Of a DNA stretch of 64,000 nucleotides, positions 32,509 to 40,976 are shown one piece after another. The notes under the pieces are model-generated. The model saw only the letters and a program-made list of their open reading frames with translations. It did no database searches and was not told the origin of the DNA. A program made the translations under genes and the position numbers. Numbering within the stretch: position 1 is the stretch's first letter; the number at the start of each line of letters is the position of its first letter. This stretch comes from an uncultured Agromyces sp. (GTDB lineage Bacteria > Actinomycetota > Actinomycetes > Actinomycetales > Microbacteriaceae): contig CAJXGN010000002.1 in NCBI GenBank assembly GCA_913053875.1, forward strand, positions 186,001-250,000, in the 5' to 3' direction.

Positions 32509-33150
32509 ATGACCCTGCCGGAGGAGGCCCCGACGCGCCCCCGGATGGGCCGTGCGCCGTCGACGACCCACGCCGAGCTGAGCCACACCGCGCTGCGCCT
32601 GTTCATGGACAACGGCTTCGACGAGACCACCATCGACGACATCGCCCGCGAGGCGGGCATCGGGCGGCGCACCTTCTTCCGCTACTTCCCGTCGAAGAAC
32701 GACCTCCCGTGGGGCGAGTTCGACGCGATGCTCGACGGCATGCGCACGCACCTCGGCGGCATGCCCGACGAGATGCCGCTCATGGAACAGCTGCGCGTCG
32801 CGATCCTCGACTTCAACCGCGTGCCCGCGGAGGAGGCCGAGTACCACCGCCGGCGCATGGAGCTGCTCCTGCACGTGCCGACGCTGCTCGCGCACTCGAC
32901 CTTGCGGTACACGGCGTGGCGGGAGGTGGTCGCCGAGCACGTCGCCGGTCGCCTCGACCTCCCGTCGGAGGACCTCGTGCCGCAGACCATGGCCTGGACC
33001 TGCCTCGGCGTGTGCCTCGCCGCGTACGAGCAGTGGCTGCGCGAGCCCGAGTCCGACCTCATCGACCAGCTCGACCAGGCGTTCGGCATGATCGACGAGC
33101 GCATCGATCCGCGCGTCGTGCAGGCGCACCGGCGGCCGCGGCGGGCATGA
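32509..33150 (+). CDS. mftR: TetR-family regulator MftR of the mycofactocin locus
   Basis: A 213-residue TetR-type repressor. The N-terminal helix-turn-helix is clear (FMDNGFDETTIDDIAREAGIGRRTFFRYF, residues about 30-60), followed by a ligand-binding helical domain. The MftR subfamily shows the same ELSHTALRLF and PSKNDLPWGEFD segments. It is divergent from mftA across 96 bp with a dyad candidate operator, and its stop overlaps the mftG start as ATGA. In mycobacteria MftR binds acyl-CoA; whether this one does is unknown. The ATG at 32509 follows a GGGAAGGGGG ribosome-like site, and the longer open frame crosses the promoter. Confidence 0.9.
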   Translation: MTLPEEAPTRPRMGRAPSTTHAELSHTALRLFMDNGFDETTIDDIAREAGIGRRTFFRYFPSKNDLPWGEFDAMLDGMRTHLGGMPDEMPLMEQLRVAILDFNRVPAEEAEYHRRRMELLLHVPTLLAHSTLRYTAWREVVAEHVAGRLDLPSEDLVPQTMAWTCLGVCLAAYEQWLREPESDLIDQLDQAFGMIDERIDPRVVQAHRRPRRA

Positions 33151-34808
33151 CCCGGCGGGTCGTCGTGGTCGGCGCGGGCGCGGCGGGCGCTCCGCTGGCC
33201 GCGCGGCTGAGCGAGGACGCCGATGTCGACGTGACCGTGCTCGAGGCCGGGGCGGTGCCGGCGCGGCGTGCCGAGTTCCCGCCCGAGCTGCTCGACGCGT
33301 CGACCGTGCAGGGCGCGATGCCCGGGCACCCGGCGAACTGGTCGTACCTCGGGCACCTCACCGAGGACCTGCCGTACACGATCGCGCGCGGCCGCATCAT
33401 CGGCGGCTCGTCGACCATCAACGGGGCCTACTTCGTGCGTGCCACGCCGGCCGACTTCGCGCGCTGGGCGACGGTCGGCGGCGACGACTGGGGCTACGAG
33501 CGGATGCTCCCCCGCATGCGCGCGCTCGAGCGCGACCTCGACCTCGGGGCGGGGCCGCTGCACGGCGACGCGGGGCCGATGCCGGTGCGGCGCGCGGCCC
33601 AGGGGCATCCGGCCGCCGAGGCCTTCAGCGCGGCGGCGCGCGACCTCGGCTTCGCCGACGAGCCCGACAAGAACGCCGGCGGGGCGGCGGGGGTCGGGCC
33701 GGTGCCGCTGAACGTGGTCGACGGGGTGCGGGTCAACACGGGCGAGGCGTACCTGAACCCGGCGCGCGGGCGGCCGAACCTGCGGGTGGTGGGCGGATGC
33801 CGCGTGCTGCGCGTCGTGCTCGACGGGACGCGCGCGACCGGGGTCGAGGTGCTCCGCGACGGTGCGCGCGAGACCGTGCCCGCCGACGAGGTGGTGCTCT
33901 GCGCCGGGGGCATCGGCACGCCGCACCTGCTGCTCGCCTCCGGCATCGGCCCGGCCGACCAGTTGCGGGCTGCCGGCGTGCCCGTGGTCGTCGACTCGCC
34001 CGGCGTGGGGGCCGCGTTCAGCGACCACCCCGACCTGTCGATCGGCTGGCGTGCGCGGCGCGACCTCATGGACCCGCGCACGCCCGAGACCTTCACGACC
34101 GCGCTCAACCTGTCGTCGGGGGAGCCGGTGCCGGATGCCTCGGGGGCACCCGGCGCGCCCGCCGACGACCTCGAGGTCATGGTGTGCGTGAAGTCGATGA
34201 GCTGGCTGCTCACCGGGCGGCGCAGCATGTTCGCGGGCGGCGCGCGAACCGCCCTGCGGCACCCGATCGACACCCTGCGCGCGCTGCGCGGTACCTCGCT
34301 CGCCCGGGTGCGCGAGCAGGCGGCGCACGGCCGCGACCTGTCGGTGCTCGTCGGCCTGCAGCGCGAACAGGCGCGCGGGTCGATCACGCTCGCCTCGGCC
34401 GACCCGACCGTGGCGCCGCACATCGACTACCGCTACCTGTCGACCGCGTCCGACCGTGCGCGGTTGCGGGTCGGCGTGCGCACCGCGGTGGCGCTGCTGC
34501 GCAGCCGACCGTTCGCGCCGCTCGTCGAGCGGCTCACCGAGCTGGACGACGCGACCGTCGCAGACGACGACGCGCTCGACGCGTGGATGCGCGCGCACCT
34601 CGGCACGGCCATCCACCTCTGCGGCAGCGCCCCGATGGGGCCGGCGGATGCCCCGGGCTCGGTCGTCGACGCGCACGGTCGAGTGCACGGGGCGACCGGG
34701 CTGCGCGTCGCCGACACGTCGATGCTGCCCGACACCCCGTCGCGCGGTCCGGCGGCGACCGCCGTGCTCATCGGGGAGTCGGTGGCCGCGTGGATGCGCG
34801 CGGAGTAG
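33147..34808 (+). CDS. mftG: GMC-family oxidoreductase MftG
   Basis: A 553-residue FAD enzyme of the glucose-methanol-choline family. The FAD loop is VVVGAGAAGAPLAARL at the N-terminus, GRIIGGSSTINGAYFVR is GMC signature 1, and the C-terminal catalytic region has IHLCGSAPMG and DTPSRGPAATAVLIGE. In MFT-using actinobacteria this protein is thought to reoxidise reduced mycofactocin and hand electrons to the respiratory chain. Start by ATGA overlap with mftR. Location beside mftR in the divergent arm is as in other MFT loci. Confidence 0.9.
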   Translation: MTRRVVVVGAGAAGAPLAARLSEDADVDVTVLEAGAVPARRAEFPPELLDASTVQGAMPGHPANWSYLGHLTEDLPYTIARGRIIGGSSTINGAYFVRATPADFARWATVGGDDWGYERMLPRMRALERDLDLGAGPLHGDAGPMPVRRAAQGHPAAEAFSAAARDLGFADEPDKNAGGAAGVGPVPLNVVDGVRVNTGEAYLNPARGRPNLRVVGGCRVLRVVLDGTRATGVEVLRDGARETVPADEVVLCAGGIGTPHLLLASGIGPADQLRAAGVPVVVDSPGVGAAFSDHPDLSIGWRARRDLMDPRTPETFTTALNLSSGEPVPDASGAPGAPADDLEVMVCVKSMSWLLTGRRSMFAGGARTALRHPIDTLRALRGTSLARVREQAAHGRDLSVLVGLQREQARGSITLASADPTVAPHIDYRYLSTASDRARLRVGVRTAVALLRSRPFAPLVERLTELDDATVADDDALDAWMRAHLGTAIHLCGSAPMGPADAPGSVVDAHGRVHGATGLRVADTSMLPDTPSRGPAATAVLIGESVAAWMRAE

Positions 34809-34817
34809 GGGCGCCGG

Positions 34818-36968
34818 CTACTCGGTCGGGGCCGCCGCCGAGGCATCCGTCGCCGTCGAGTCCTTCGGGTCGGGCTGCGACTCGGGCTCCGGCGCCGCGA
34901 GCGTGAACGCGTCGCCGCGCGCGAACTCGTCGAACTCGGCCGCGATCTCGGCGCGCTCGAGCAGCTCGGTCATGCGGCGGTGGCGCCCGCGGGGGATGAG
35001 CGTCACCACGACACCGCGCTTGCCGGCACGGCCGGTGCGACCGGAGCGGTGCAGGTAGGTCTTGTACTCGTCCGGGGCATCCGCCTGGATCACGAGGTCG
35101 ATGTCGTCGACGTGGATGCCTCGTGCCGCCACGTCGGTCGCGACCAGCACGTCGACCTTGCCGCTCGTGAGCTGCTGGAGGTTGCGCGTGCGGCGGGCCT
35201 GGTTGAGGTCGCCGTGCAGGGCGACGGCGAAGACGCCGCGGTCCTCGAGGTGCTCGACGAGGTCCTCCGCGAAGGCGCGCGTGCGCGAGAACACGAGGGT
35301 CTTGCCGCGGTGCCGGGCCAGCTGCGCGACGATGTCGCGCTTCTGGTCGTTGCGGATCACGAGCACGCGGTGCTCGATCGTGCCCGACGCCTGGTCCTCG
35401 CCCGCGACCTCGTGCACGGCCGGGTCGACGAGGAACTCGTCGACGAGCGCGGCGACGCCCGTGTCGAGGGTCGCCGAGAAGAGCAGCTTCTGCCCGCCCG
35501 CACGGGTGCGGCGGAGGATGCGCTGCACCGGCTCGAGGAAGCCGAGGTCGCACATGTGGTCGGCCTCGTCGAGCACGGTGATCTCGACCTCGCTGAGGTC
35601 GAGGCGGCGCTGCTCGATGAGGTCCTCGATGCGACCGGGCGTGCCGATCACGATGTCGACGCCGCGCTGCAGCGCACCGACCTGGCGACCCTGCGGCACG
35701 CCGCCGTAGATCTGCGTGGTGAACAGGCCCACGCTCTGCGCGATCGGCTGCACGGTGCGGTCGATCTGCAGGGCGAGCTCGCGGGTCGGCGCGAGGATCA
35801 GCGCGCGCGGGGCACGGCCGAGCTTGCGCTTCTCGCCGCTCTTGCCCTTCGCGGCCCACATCTGCATGAGGCGCTCGACCGTGGGGGCGCCGAACGCGAT
35901 CGTCTTGCCCGAACCGGTGCGACCGCGGCCCAGCACGTCGCGCCCCTCGAGCACGACCGGGATGGTCGCGGCCTGGATCGGGAACGGATGCTCCGCGCCG
36001 AGGTCGCCCAGGGCGCGCACGATGTTGCCGCCGAGACCGAGGTCGGCGAACGTCACGCCCTCGACGGCGTCCGCCTGGATCGCCTCGGCTTCGAGGCGCT
36101 CGAGCACGACGTCGTCCTCGGGCGTGTACGGCGCGCGGTCGTCCTTCGCGGGGAAGTACGTCGACGGCCGACGCTCCGACTCGCGGAAGCCCGGGCGGTC
36201 GGTGCGGTCGTATCGATCGGTGCGGTCGTAGCCGCGGCGGTCGTCCCGATCGTTGCGGTCGTACCCGCGGCCGGCGACCCGGCGGTCGTCGTGGTCGCGG
36301 CGGGGGCGCTCGCCCCGGTCGCGGTCGCGCTTGCGGGCGTCGTCGTGGTCGTAGCCGCGGCCGGCGACGCGCTGGCTGCGATCGCGGTCGTCACGGCGGG
36401 GTGCGCGGTCGTCGCGGTCGTACCGGCGACCGGAGTCGCGGCGGTCCCGGTCGTCACGACGCGGACGGTCGTCACGGTCGTACCCGCGCGAACCTCCACG
36501 CTGGTCGCGGTCGTCCCGACGGGGCCGGTCGTCCCGGTCGTACCGGCGACCGCCATCGCGGCGGTCACGGTCGTCACGGTCGTACCCGCGGCCGCCGTCG
36601 CGGCGGTCACGGTCGTCACGGCGCTGGCGGTCGTCACGGTCGTACCCGCGCGAACCTCCGCGCTGGTCGCGGTCGCCCTTCCGGGATGCGCGGTCGTCCC
36701 GCTCGTAGCGGCCCCCGTCGCGGTCATCTCGGCGCGACGAGCTCGAGCGGCGCGGCGAACGACCGGCCGCCTCGCGCTCCTCGCGGGTCCAGCGCTGCTT
36801 GGGCTCGGCCTCCTCGGCGCGGTAGCCGCGGTGGCCCGGGCTGCGCGAGCCGGGCTTGCGCGTGCTGCCGGAGGCATCCGATCGCTTGGGCTTCTTCGAC
36901 TTCTTCGCGTACGACGGGTCGAAGTTCTTGGCGGGTCGGCCGCCGGCGGGCTTCTTGTTCTTGGGCAT
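34818..36968 (-). CDS. DEAD-box RNA helicase with long RGYDRDD-rich N-terminal tail
   Basis: A 716-residue ATP-dependent RNA helicase. The core begins near residue 290 (TFADLGLGGNIVRALGDLG, the Q-motif region). Motif I is GRGRTGSGKT, motif II is DEAD in VLDEADHMCDLGF, motif III is SAT, and motif VI is HRSGRTGRAGKRG. The first about 280 residues are intrinsically disordered: Lys-rich at first, then many near-identical copies of RGYDRDD/RRDDRDRRDGG. RG and RD repeats of this kind bind RNA and promote condensates in other DEAD-box proteins. The likely role is ribosome assembly or RNA decay. The final about 30 residues are acidic. It is convergent with mftG, with 9 bases between stops. Confidence 0.9.
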   Translation of the reverse strand: MPKNKKPAGGRPAKNFDPSYAKKSKKPKRSDASGSTRKPGSRSPGHRGYRAEEAEPKQRWTREEREAAGRSPRRSSSSRRDDRDGGRYERDDRASRKGDRDQRGGSRGYDRDDRQRRDDRDRRDGGRGYDRDDRDRRDGGRRYDRDDRPRRDDRDQRGGSRGYDRDDRPRRDDRDRRDSGRRYDRDDRAPRRDDRDRSQRVAGRGYDHDDARKRDRDRGERPRRDHDDRRVAGRGYDRNDRDDRRGYDRTDRYDRTDRPGFRESERRPSTYFPAKDDRAPYTPEDDVVLERLEAEAIQADAVEGVTFADLGLGGNIVRALGDLGAEHPFPIQAATIPVVLEGRDVLGRGRTGSGKTIAFGAPTVERLMQMWAAKGKSGEKRKLGRAPRALILAPTRELALQIDRTVQPIAQSVGLFTTQIYGGVPQGRQVGALQRGVDIVIGTPGRIEDLIEQRRLDLSEVEITVLDEADHMCDLGFLEPVQRILRRTRAGGQKLLFSATLDTGVAALVDEFLVDPAVHEVAGEDQASGTIEHRVLVIRNDQKRDIVAQLARHRGKTLVFSRTRAFAEDLVEHLEDRGVFAVALHGDLNQARRTRNLQQLTSGKVDVLVATDVAARGIHVDDIDLVIQADAPDEYKTYLHRSGRTGRAGKRGVVVTLIPRGRHRRMTELLERAEIAAEFDEFARGDAFTLAAPEPESQPDPKDSTATDASAAAPTE
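36190..36720 (-). repeat. Tandem coding repeat in the DEAD-box helicase tail
   Basis: Degenerate units of about 24-30 bases (plus-strand pattern GGTCGTCACGGTCGTACC) repeat many times and encode RGYDRDD-type peptides. The repeats keep long open frames in other phases on both strands, which are artefacts. Unit number is likely to vary between strains. Confidence 0.75.
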
Positions 36969-37120
36969 GGCGATGCTTCCTGGGTTGTCCTCGAGTACAT
37001 GGGAAGCCGCCCGGCGAGCGCGCGTCGGCTTCAGAACCCGGGCTGTCCTCGACCGGGGCCGTCACATACGGTGATGCTCCCCGCCACCGCGGCGGGGATC
37101 CGGCCCACGGGACTCACAAA

Positions 37121-37400
37121 CCCATCCGCGCGCTGCGCGCGGTGTCCCAGACCGACGTGTCGATGCTAGCGGGCCTTGCTGGGAGGATGCCCGGGCGGCG
37201 TGCCCTGCACGGCGCGAACACCCCGCGTGCGAACCGTAGGAGAAACGCACCGGCGGGCCCGCGCAGCGCGGCGTGTCGCCCATCGAGTCCTCCGTTTCGC
37301 CCGCACCCCGCCGACCCCGGTGTGCGAACCGTAGGAGATTCGCGGCCTCCGGCCGGCCCGCCGCGGCGTGTCGCCCATCCGGTCCTCCGTTTCGCCCGGC
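37121..37400. repeat. 96-bp-period direct repeats in the 36969-37481 intergenic gap
   Basis: The 513-bp gap holds no convincing conserved gene but has two close copies (37226-37303 and 37322-37400) and a degenerate third (about 37121-37160). Each close copy starts GTGCGAACCGTAGGAGA and ends with a partly complementary CCTCCGTTTCGC, so it can fold back. Read on the minus strand, each carries GGAGGAC, a 3-base spacer, then ATGGGCGACACGCCGC, encoding MGDTPR, and later SYGSH. Frames of about 70 codons follow each ATG, but they are out of phase with each other. Confidence 0.7.
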
Positions 37401-37481
37401 GCCACCGCCCCGGCGCCGCATTCGGCGGGTGAGCCCGCCTCGGGTAGCATCGCCCCACCCCGAATTCCCCGGAGCGCGCCC

Positions 37482-38573
37482 GTGACCCCCACCCGAGCCA
37501 CCGACGGCGGCCCGGGCCGCGGCGCCGCACCCGACGGGCGCCGGGCGCCACGCCGCCGCCGCTGGCGAGCCCTCATCGTCACCGCCGCCGCGGGCGCAGC
37601 GGTCGCGACGGCCGCCGCACTCAGCGGCTTCCATCTCGGCCTGCGCGCGATCGACCCGGCCGGCCCGAACGACGTGAGCGAACTGGCGGGCGATGCGATC
37701 ACGGGCATCCGCACCTTCACCGCCCCGGCCGCCGGCGTCCTCATCGACGAGGACGTCGAGTACGGCGCGCGCGCCGACGGCACGCTGCTGACCCTCGATG
37801 TCTGCAGCCCCGCGGGCCCCGCGGCGAGCCGACCGGCGGTGCTGTCGATCCACGGCGGCAGCTGGGCGCGCGGCGACAAGGCGAGCGACGACTGGCGGCT
37901 CGTGTGCGAGTGGCTCGCGTCGCAGGGGTTCGTGGCGGTGTCGGTGAACTACCGGCTCGTGCCCGACGTGACGTTCCCGGCGGCGATCGACGACGTGTCG
38001 CTCGCCGTGCAGTGGCTGCGCGAGCCCGAGCAGGTCGCGGCGTACGGCATCGACCCTGCGCGCATCGGCGCGTTCGGCGGATCGGCGGGCGGCAACCTCG
38101 CCGCGCTGCTCGGCACGGCCGGCGCCGGAGCACTCGACGCGGGGTCGCGGGTCGCGGCGGTCGTGGAGCTCAGCGCGCCGATCACCCTCGACGCCGTCAC
38201 GCTCGGCGCCGACCAGGCGACGACCTGGCTGCACGGCATCGTGACCGACTACCTCGGCTGCGACCGCGCCTCCGAGTGCCCCGAGGCGGATGCCGCGTCG
38301 CCGACGTCGCACGTCGACGCAAGCGATCCCCCGGTGTTCATCGCCCACGCCGACGACGAGATCATCCCGCTCGCGCAGGCCGAGCGCTTCGCCCGCACGC
38401 TCGACGAGGCGGGGGTGCCCGTCGAGCTCGCCGTGGTCGCTGGCGACGGGCACTCGATCGGCATCCTCGACGCCTGGCTCCGCGAGCGCATCGCGGCGTT
38501 CCTGCACGCGCACCTCGGCTGGGCGGAGGAGCTCCCGGCGGAGCAGCCCGTCGACGCGTCGGCCGAGGGGTAG
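37482..38573 (+). CDS. Alpha/beta hydrolase (HSL-type esterase/lipase) with N-terminal membrane anchor
   Basis: A 363-residue protein. After a basic, Pro/Arg-rich start comes one hydrophobic segment (residues about 29-45) that serves as signal anchor. The esterase domain has the oxyanion motif SIHGGSWARGD, the nucleophile elbow FGGSAGGN, and late Asp and His (FIAHADDE, AGDGHSIG). It is a carboxylesterase acting outside or at the membrane; the substrate is unknown. The GTG at 37482 is supported by GGAGCG upstream. The upstream open frame reads through the repeat region and is rejected. It is convergent with the OhrR-like gene, with a palindromic element between. Confidence 0.85.
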   Translation: MTPTRATDGGPGRGAAPDGRRAPRRRRWRALIVTAAAGAAVATAAALSGFHLGLRAIDPAGPNDVSELAGDAITGIRTFTAPAAGVLIDEDVEYGARADGTLLTLDVCSPAGPAASRPAVLSIHGGSWARGDKASDDWRLVCEWLASQGFVAVSVNYRLVPDVTFPAAIDDVSLAVQWLREPEQVAAYGIDPARIGAFGGSAGGNLAALLGTAGAGALDAGSRVAAVVELSAPITLDAVTLGADQATTWLHGIVTDYLGCDRASECPEADAASPTSHVDASDPPVFIAHADDEIIPLAQAERFARTLDEAGVPVELAVVAGDGHSIGILDAWLRERIAAFLHAHLGWAEELPAEQPVDASAEG

Positions 38574-38583
38574 CCGCTCGGAG

Positions 38584-38670
38584 CGCAGCGAATACATGCA
38601 GATCTGCGCGATGGCGGCGAATACATGCAGACACGCCGCGCGCCGAGCGACGTTGCATGTATTCGCTGCG
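38584..38670. repeat. 87-bp palindromic intergenic element, family II copy 1
   Basis: Perfect 17-bp arms (38584-38600 and 38654-38670, CGCAGCGAATACATGCA) lie between convergent genes. An internal third copy of GCGAATACATGCAG (38617-38630) has the same orientation as the left arm, so the right arm could pair with either. The palindrome GCAGATCTGC follows the left arm, as in the other two copies (39508 and 40977). Confidence 0.9.
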
Positions 38671-38701
38671 GCCGGCCGATCGCGAGTGACGGGAGCGCGG
38701 C

Positions 38702-39130
38702 TCAGTCGCGCGCGCCCGCGAACGGCGCGAGCGCATCGCGCAGTGCCGTCAGCTGGTCCACGTCGAGTCCGGTGATCGCCATGATCTGCTCGGGCACCCG
38801 CTCGGCACGTGCCCGCAGCGCCGTGCCCTCGGCGGTCAGCGAGATGTCGAGCACGCGCTCGTCGCTCGCGCGCCGGCGTCGCTCGACGAGCCCCTGCGCC
38901 TCGAGCCGCTTGACGAGCGGCGAGAGCGTCGCGGGCTCCATCGCGAGCTCGGCCGCGAGCTCGGTCAGCGAGCGCGGCGACCGCTCCCAGAGCGCGAGCA
39001 TGACGAGGTACTGCGGGTGCGTCAGGCCGAGCGGCGCGAGCACCGGCCGGTAGATCGAGACGACGTTGCGCGCCGCCGTCACGATCGCGAAGCACACCTG
39101 GTTGTCGAGCTTCAGCAGGTCGTCGGTCAC
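38702..39130 (-). CDS. OhrR-like MarR-family redox-sensing regulator
   Basis: A 142-residue winged-helix repressor. The N-terminal segment [15 protein letters not shown] carries a Cys at residue 13 in the position of the peroxide-sensing Cys of OhrR, and [23 protein letters not shown] matches OhrR, including tyrosines that contact that Cys. The wing and recognition helix are in [23 protein letters not shown]. It probably responds to organic peroxides by thiol oxidation. No ohr gene is adjacent; the divergent gene encodes a small zinc-ribbon protein. The GTG at 39130 is chosen because the longer frame would run through the shared promoter. Confidence 0.82.
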   Translation of the reverse strand: MTDDLLKLDNQVCFAIVTAARNVVSIYRPVLAPLGLTHPQYLVMLALWERSPRSLTELAAELAMEPATLSPLVKRLEAQGLVERRRRASDERVLDISLTAEGTALRARAERVPEQIMAITGLDVDQLTALRDALAPFAGARD

Positions 39131-39134
39131 GGGA

Positions 39135-39167
39135 TTGATGCTACCGCTGATTGTTCGTACACTAATC
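39135..39167. promoter_or_regulatory. Divergent promoter with imperfect dyad, leaderless start for the plus-strand gene
   Basis: TTGATG (39135-39140) and TACACT (39158-39163) with a 17-bp spacer form a good plus-strand promoter whose start would fall at about the GTG at 39171. An imperfect dyad GATTGTTCGTACACTAATC (39149-39167) centred on GTAC covers the -10 and is a candidate site for the adjacent OhrR-like repressor. Confidence 0.55.
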
Positions 39168-39170
39168 ATC

Positions 39171-39410
39171 GTGACACGAAGCGAATCCGAGCGGATGCCC
39201 CTCCGCGAACGCGCCCGCGCCGCCGGCGGCTGGTACTGGCTCGTCAATCGCTGGCTCGTGCGCATCGCCGGGCCCGCGACCGTCGGCCCCTACGAGACCG
39301 AGCCCCCGCCCGCGAGCGCCGCCCGCCCGTGTCCGCTCTGCGGCGCCACGATGGACGCCCACACCTTCGACCGCTCGGGTCCGAAGCCGCTCATGCACTG
39401 CCCGCGCTGA
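39171..39410 (+). CDS. Small protein with zinc-ribbon-like Cys motif
   Basis: A 79-residue protein of unknown function. A basic, Trp-rich N-terminal half ([19 protein letters not shown]) is followed by CPLCGATM and, near the end, MHCPR, leaving three Cys and nearby His that could bind one zinc. It is divergent from the OhrR-like gene and probably expressed from a leaderless transcript starting at the GTG. The pairing suggests the regulator may control it, which is inference. A longer open frame extends upstream through the regulator and is not used. Confidence 0.6.
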   Translation: MTRSESERMPLRERARAAGGWYWLVNRWLVRIAGPATVGPYETEPPPASAARPCPLCGATMDAHTFDRSGPKPLMHCPR

Positions 39411-39507
39411 TCGCGTCGGCCTGTCGCCCCGCGGCATCCGCTCGCCCTGCCCCTCGTCACGCCGCCACCGCCCGACGCGCCGCCCCGCAGCATCCGCTCG
39501 CCCCACC

Positions 39508-39595
39508 CCTCCCGAAAACATGCAGATCTGCGCGATCCGCCGCGAATGCATGCACCAACGCGGTGCGTCGCACGCCGTTGCATGTTCTCGGGAGG
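39508..39595. repeat. 88-bp palindromic intergenic element, family II copy 2
   Basis: Arms CCTCCCGAAAACATGCA (39508-39524) and its complement with one mismatch (39579-39595) lie upstream of the arginine deiminase gene. The outer stem sequence differs from copies 1 and 3 but still pairs. GCAGATCTGC and the internal GCGAATGCATGCA copy are conserved. Apart from this element, the 39411-39721 gap shows only CATCCGCTCG-rich sequence and the deiminase ribosome site. Confidence 0.88.
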
Positions 39596-39721
39596 CGCTC
39601 CAGCACCGGCACGGCGCTTGAACGCTCGCCGACCGATGCGCTAGACACGAGACACCGCCCGAGACACGCGACGGCGCCGAGACGGATGCTCCACGCCGCA
39701 CGGCTCCGGGAGGGGACGCAC

Positions 39722-40960
39722 ATGTCGGAGACGTCGTACGGAGTGCACTCCGAGGTCGGCCGCCTGCACAAGGTGCTCGTCTGCCGGCCCGGCCTCGGGC
39801 ACGAGCGCCTGACGCCGAGCAACAGCGACGCGCTGCTGTTCGACGACGTGCTCTGGGTGCAGAACGCGCAGCGCGACCACGCCGACTTCGTCGACAAGCT
39901 GCGGGCCCGCGACGTCGAGGTCGTCGAGCTGCACGACCTGCTCACCGAGACGCTCGCCGTGCCGGGCGCCCGCGACTGGCTGCTCGACCGCAAGATCACC
40001 GCGGCCGAGGTGGGCGGCGGGCTGGTGGCCGACACGCGTGCCTTCCTCGACTCCCTCGCCGACGAGGTGCTGACCGAGTACCTCATCGGCGGGCTGTCGA
40101 CGCGCGACCTGCCCGAGGAGTTCCGCTCCGCCGAGCTCGCCCTCGTGCGCGAGTCCGCGGGGCTCACCGAGTACCTCATGGCGCCGCTGCCGAACACGAT
40201 CTACACGCGCGACACCACCTGCTGGATCTACGGCGGCCTGACGCTCAACCCGCTCTTCTGGCCCGCCCGCCACGGCGAGACGCTGCTCATGCAGGCGATC
40301 TACGCGTTCCACCCCGACTACACGGGCAGCACCGTCTGGTGGGGCGACGCCGAGGCCGACTGGGGTCGCGCGACGCTCGAGGGCGGCGACGTCATGCCCG
40401 TCGGCAACGGCGTCGTGCTCATCGGCATGAGCGAGCGCACCTCGCGGCAGGCGATCACGTCGGTCGCCGAGCGCCTCTTCGCGGCGGGCGCCGCCGAGCG
40501 GGTCGTCGTCGCGGGCATGCCGAAGCTGCGCGCCGCGATGCACCTCGACACCGTGTTCACGTTCGCCGACCGCGACCTCGTCACGTACTACCCCGACATC
40601 GTCGACGGCATCCACACCTTCTCGCTCAGGCCCGCGGATGCCGGTGGGCTCGACATCACCGAGGAGCAGTCGCCGTTCATCGACGTCGTCGCCTCGTCGC
40701 TCGGGCTGCCGAGGCTGCGCGCGGTCGAGCCCGGCGGCGGTTGGTACGCCGGCGAGCGCCAGCAGTGGGACAGCGGCAACAACGCCGTCGCGGTCGAGCC
40801 GGGCGTCGTGTTCACGTACGACCGCAACACGTACACCAACGAGCTGCTGCGCAACCAGGGCGTCGAGGTGATCGAGATCGTCGGCGGCGAGCTCGGCCGC
40901 GGGCGGGGCGGCGGGCACTGCATGACCTGCCCGATCGTGCGCGACCCGGTCGACTACTGA
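39722..40960 (+). CDS. arcA: Arginine deiminase
   Basis: A 412-residue enzyme converting arginine to citrulline and ammonia. The N-terminal [20 protein letters not shown], the middle [33 protein letters not shown] and the catalytic Cys loop GGHCMTCPI near the C-terminus are all present. The ATG at 39722 has GGGAGGGG upstream. No arcB or arcC is adjacent, so this is a stand-alone gene; it may serve acid resistance or nitrogen supply instead of the full ATP-forming pathway. It is flanked on both sides by family II palindromic elements. Confidence 0.93.
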   Translation: MSETSYGVHSEVGRLHKVLVCRPGLGHERLTPSNSDALLFDDVLWVQNAQRDHADFVDKLRARDVEVVELHDLLTETLAVPGARDWLLDRKITAAEVGGGLVADTRAFLDSLADEVLTEYLIGGLSTRDLPEEFRSAELALVRESAGLTEYLMAPLPNTIYTRDTTCWIYGGLTLNPLFWPARHGETLLMQAIYAFHPDYTGSTVWWGDAEADWGRATLEGGDVMPVGNGVVLIGMSERTSRQAITSVAERLFAAGAAERVVVAGMPKLRAAMHLDTVFTFADRDLVTYYPDIVDGIHTFSLRPADAGGLDITEEQSPFIDVVASSLGLPRLRAVEPGGGWYAGERQQWDSGNNAVAVEPGVVFTYDRNTYTNELLRNQGVEVIEIVGGELGRGRGGGHCMTCPIVRDPVDY

Positions 40961-40976
40961 GGACCCACGCTCGCAT

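Noticed and set aside
34980-37169. A 729-codon open frame on the plus strand opposite the DEAD-box helicase
   Set aside because: It is antisense to a gene with all helicase motifs; its Val/Ala/Thr-rich run is the mirror of the RGYDRDD repeats. High G+C keeps stop codons rare in such frames.
37062-37283. The MGDTPR frame (73 codons) as an ordinary gene, likewise the similar frame starting at 37378
   Set aside because: Start signals are good, but the frames diverge after about 20 residues, run through repeats and lack any recognised domain. They are treated as part of the repeat.
37226-37400. CRISPR-like direct repeats
   Set aside because: Only two or three copies, a 96-bp period with similarity throughout the unit, no short repeat with unique spacers, and no cas genes.
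36969-37481. A structured riboswitch in the 513-bp gap
   Set aside because: The folding potential comes from the repeated units, and no known riboswitch core is recognisable upstream of either neighbouring gene.
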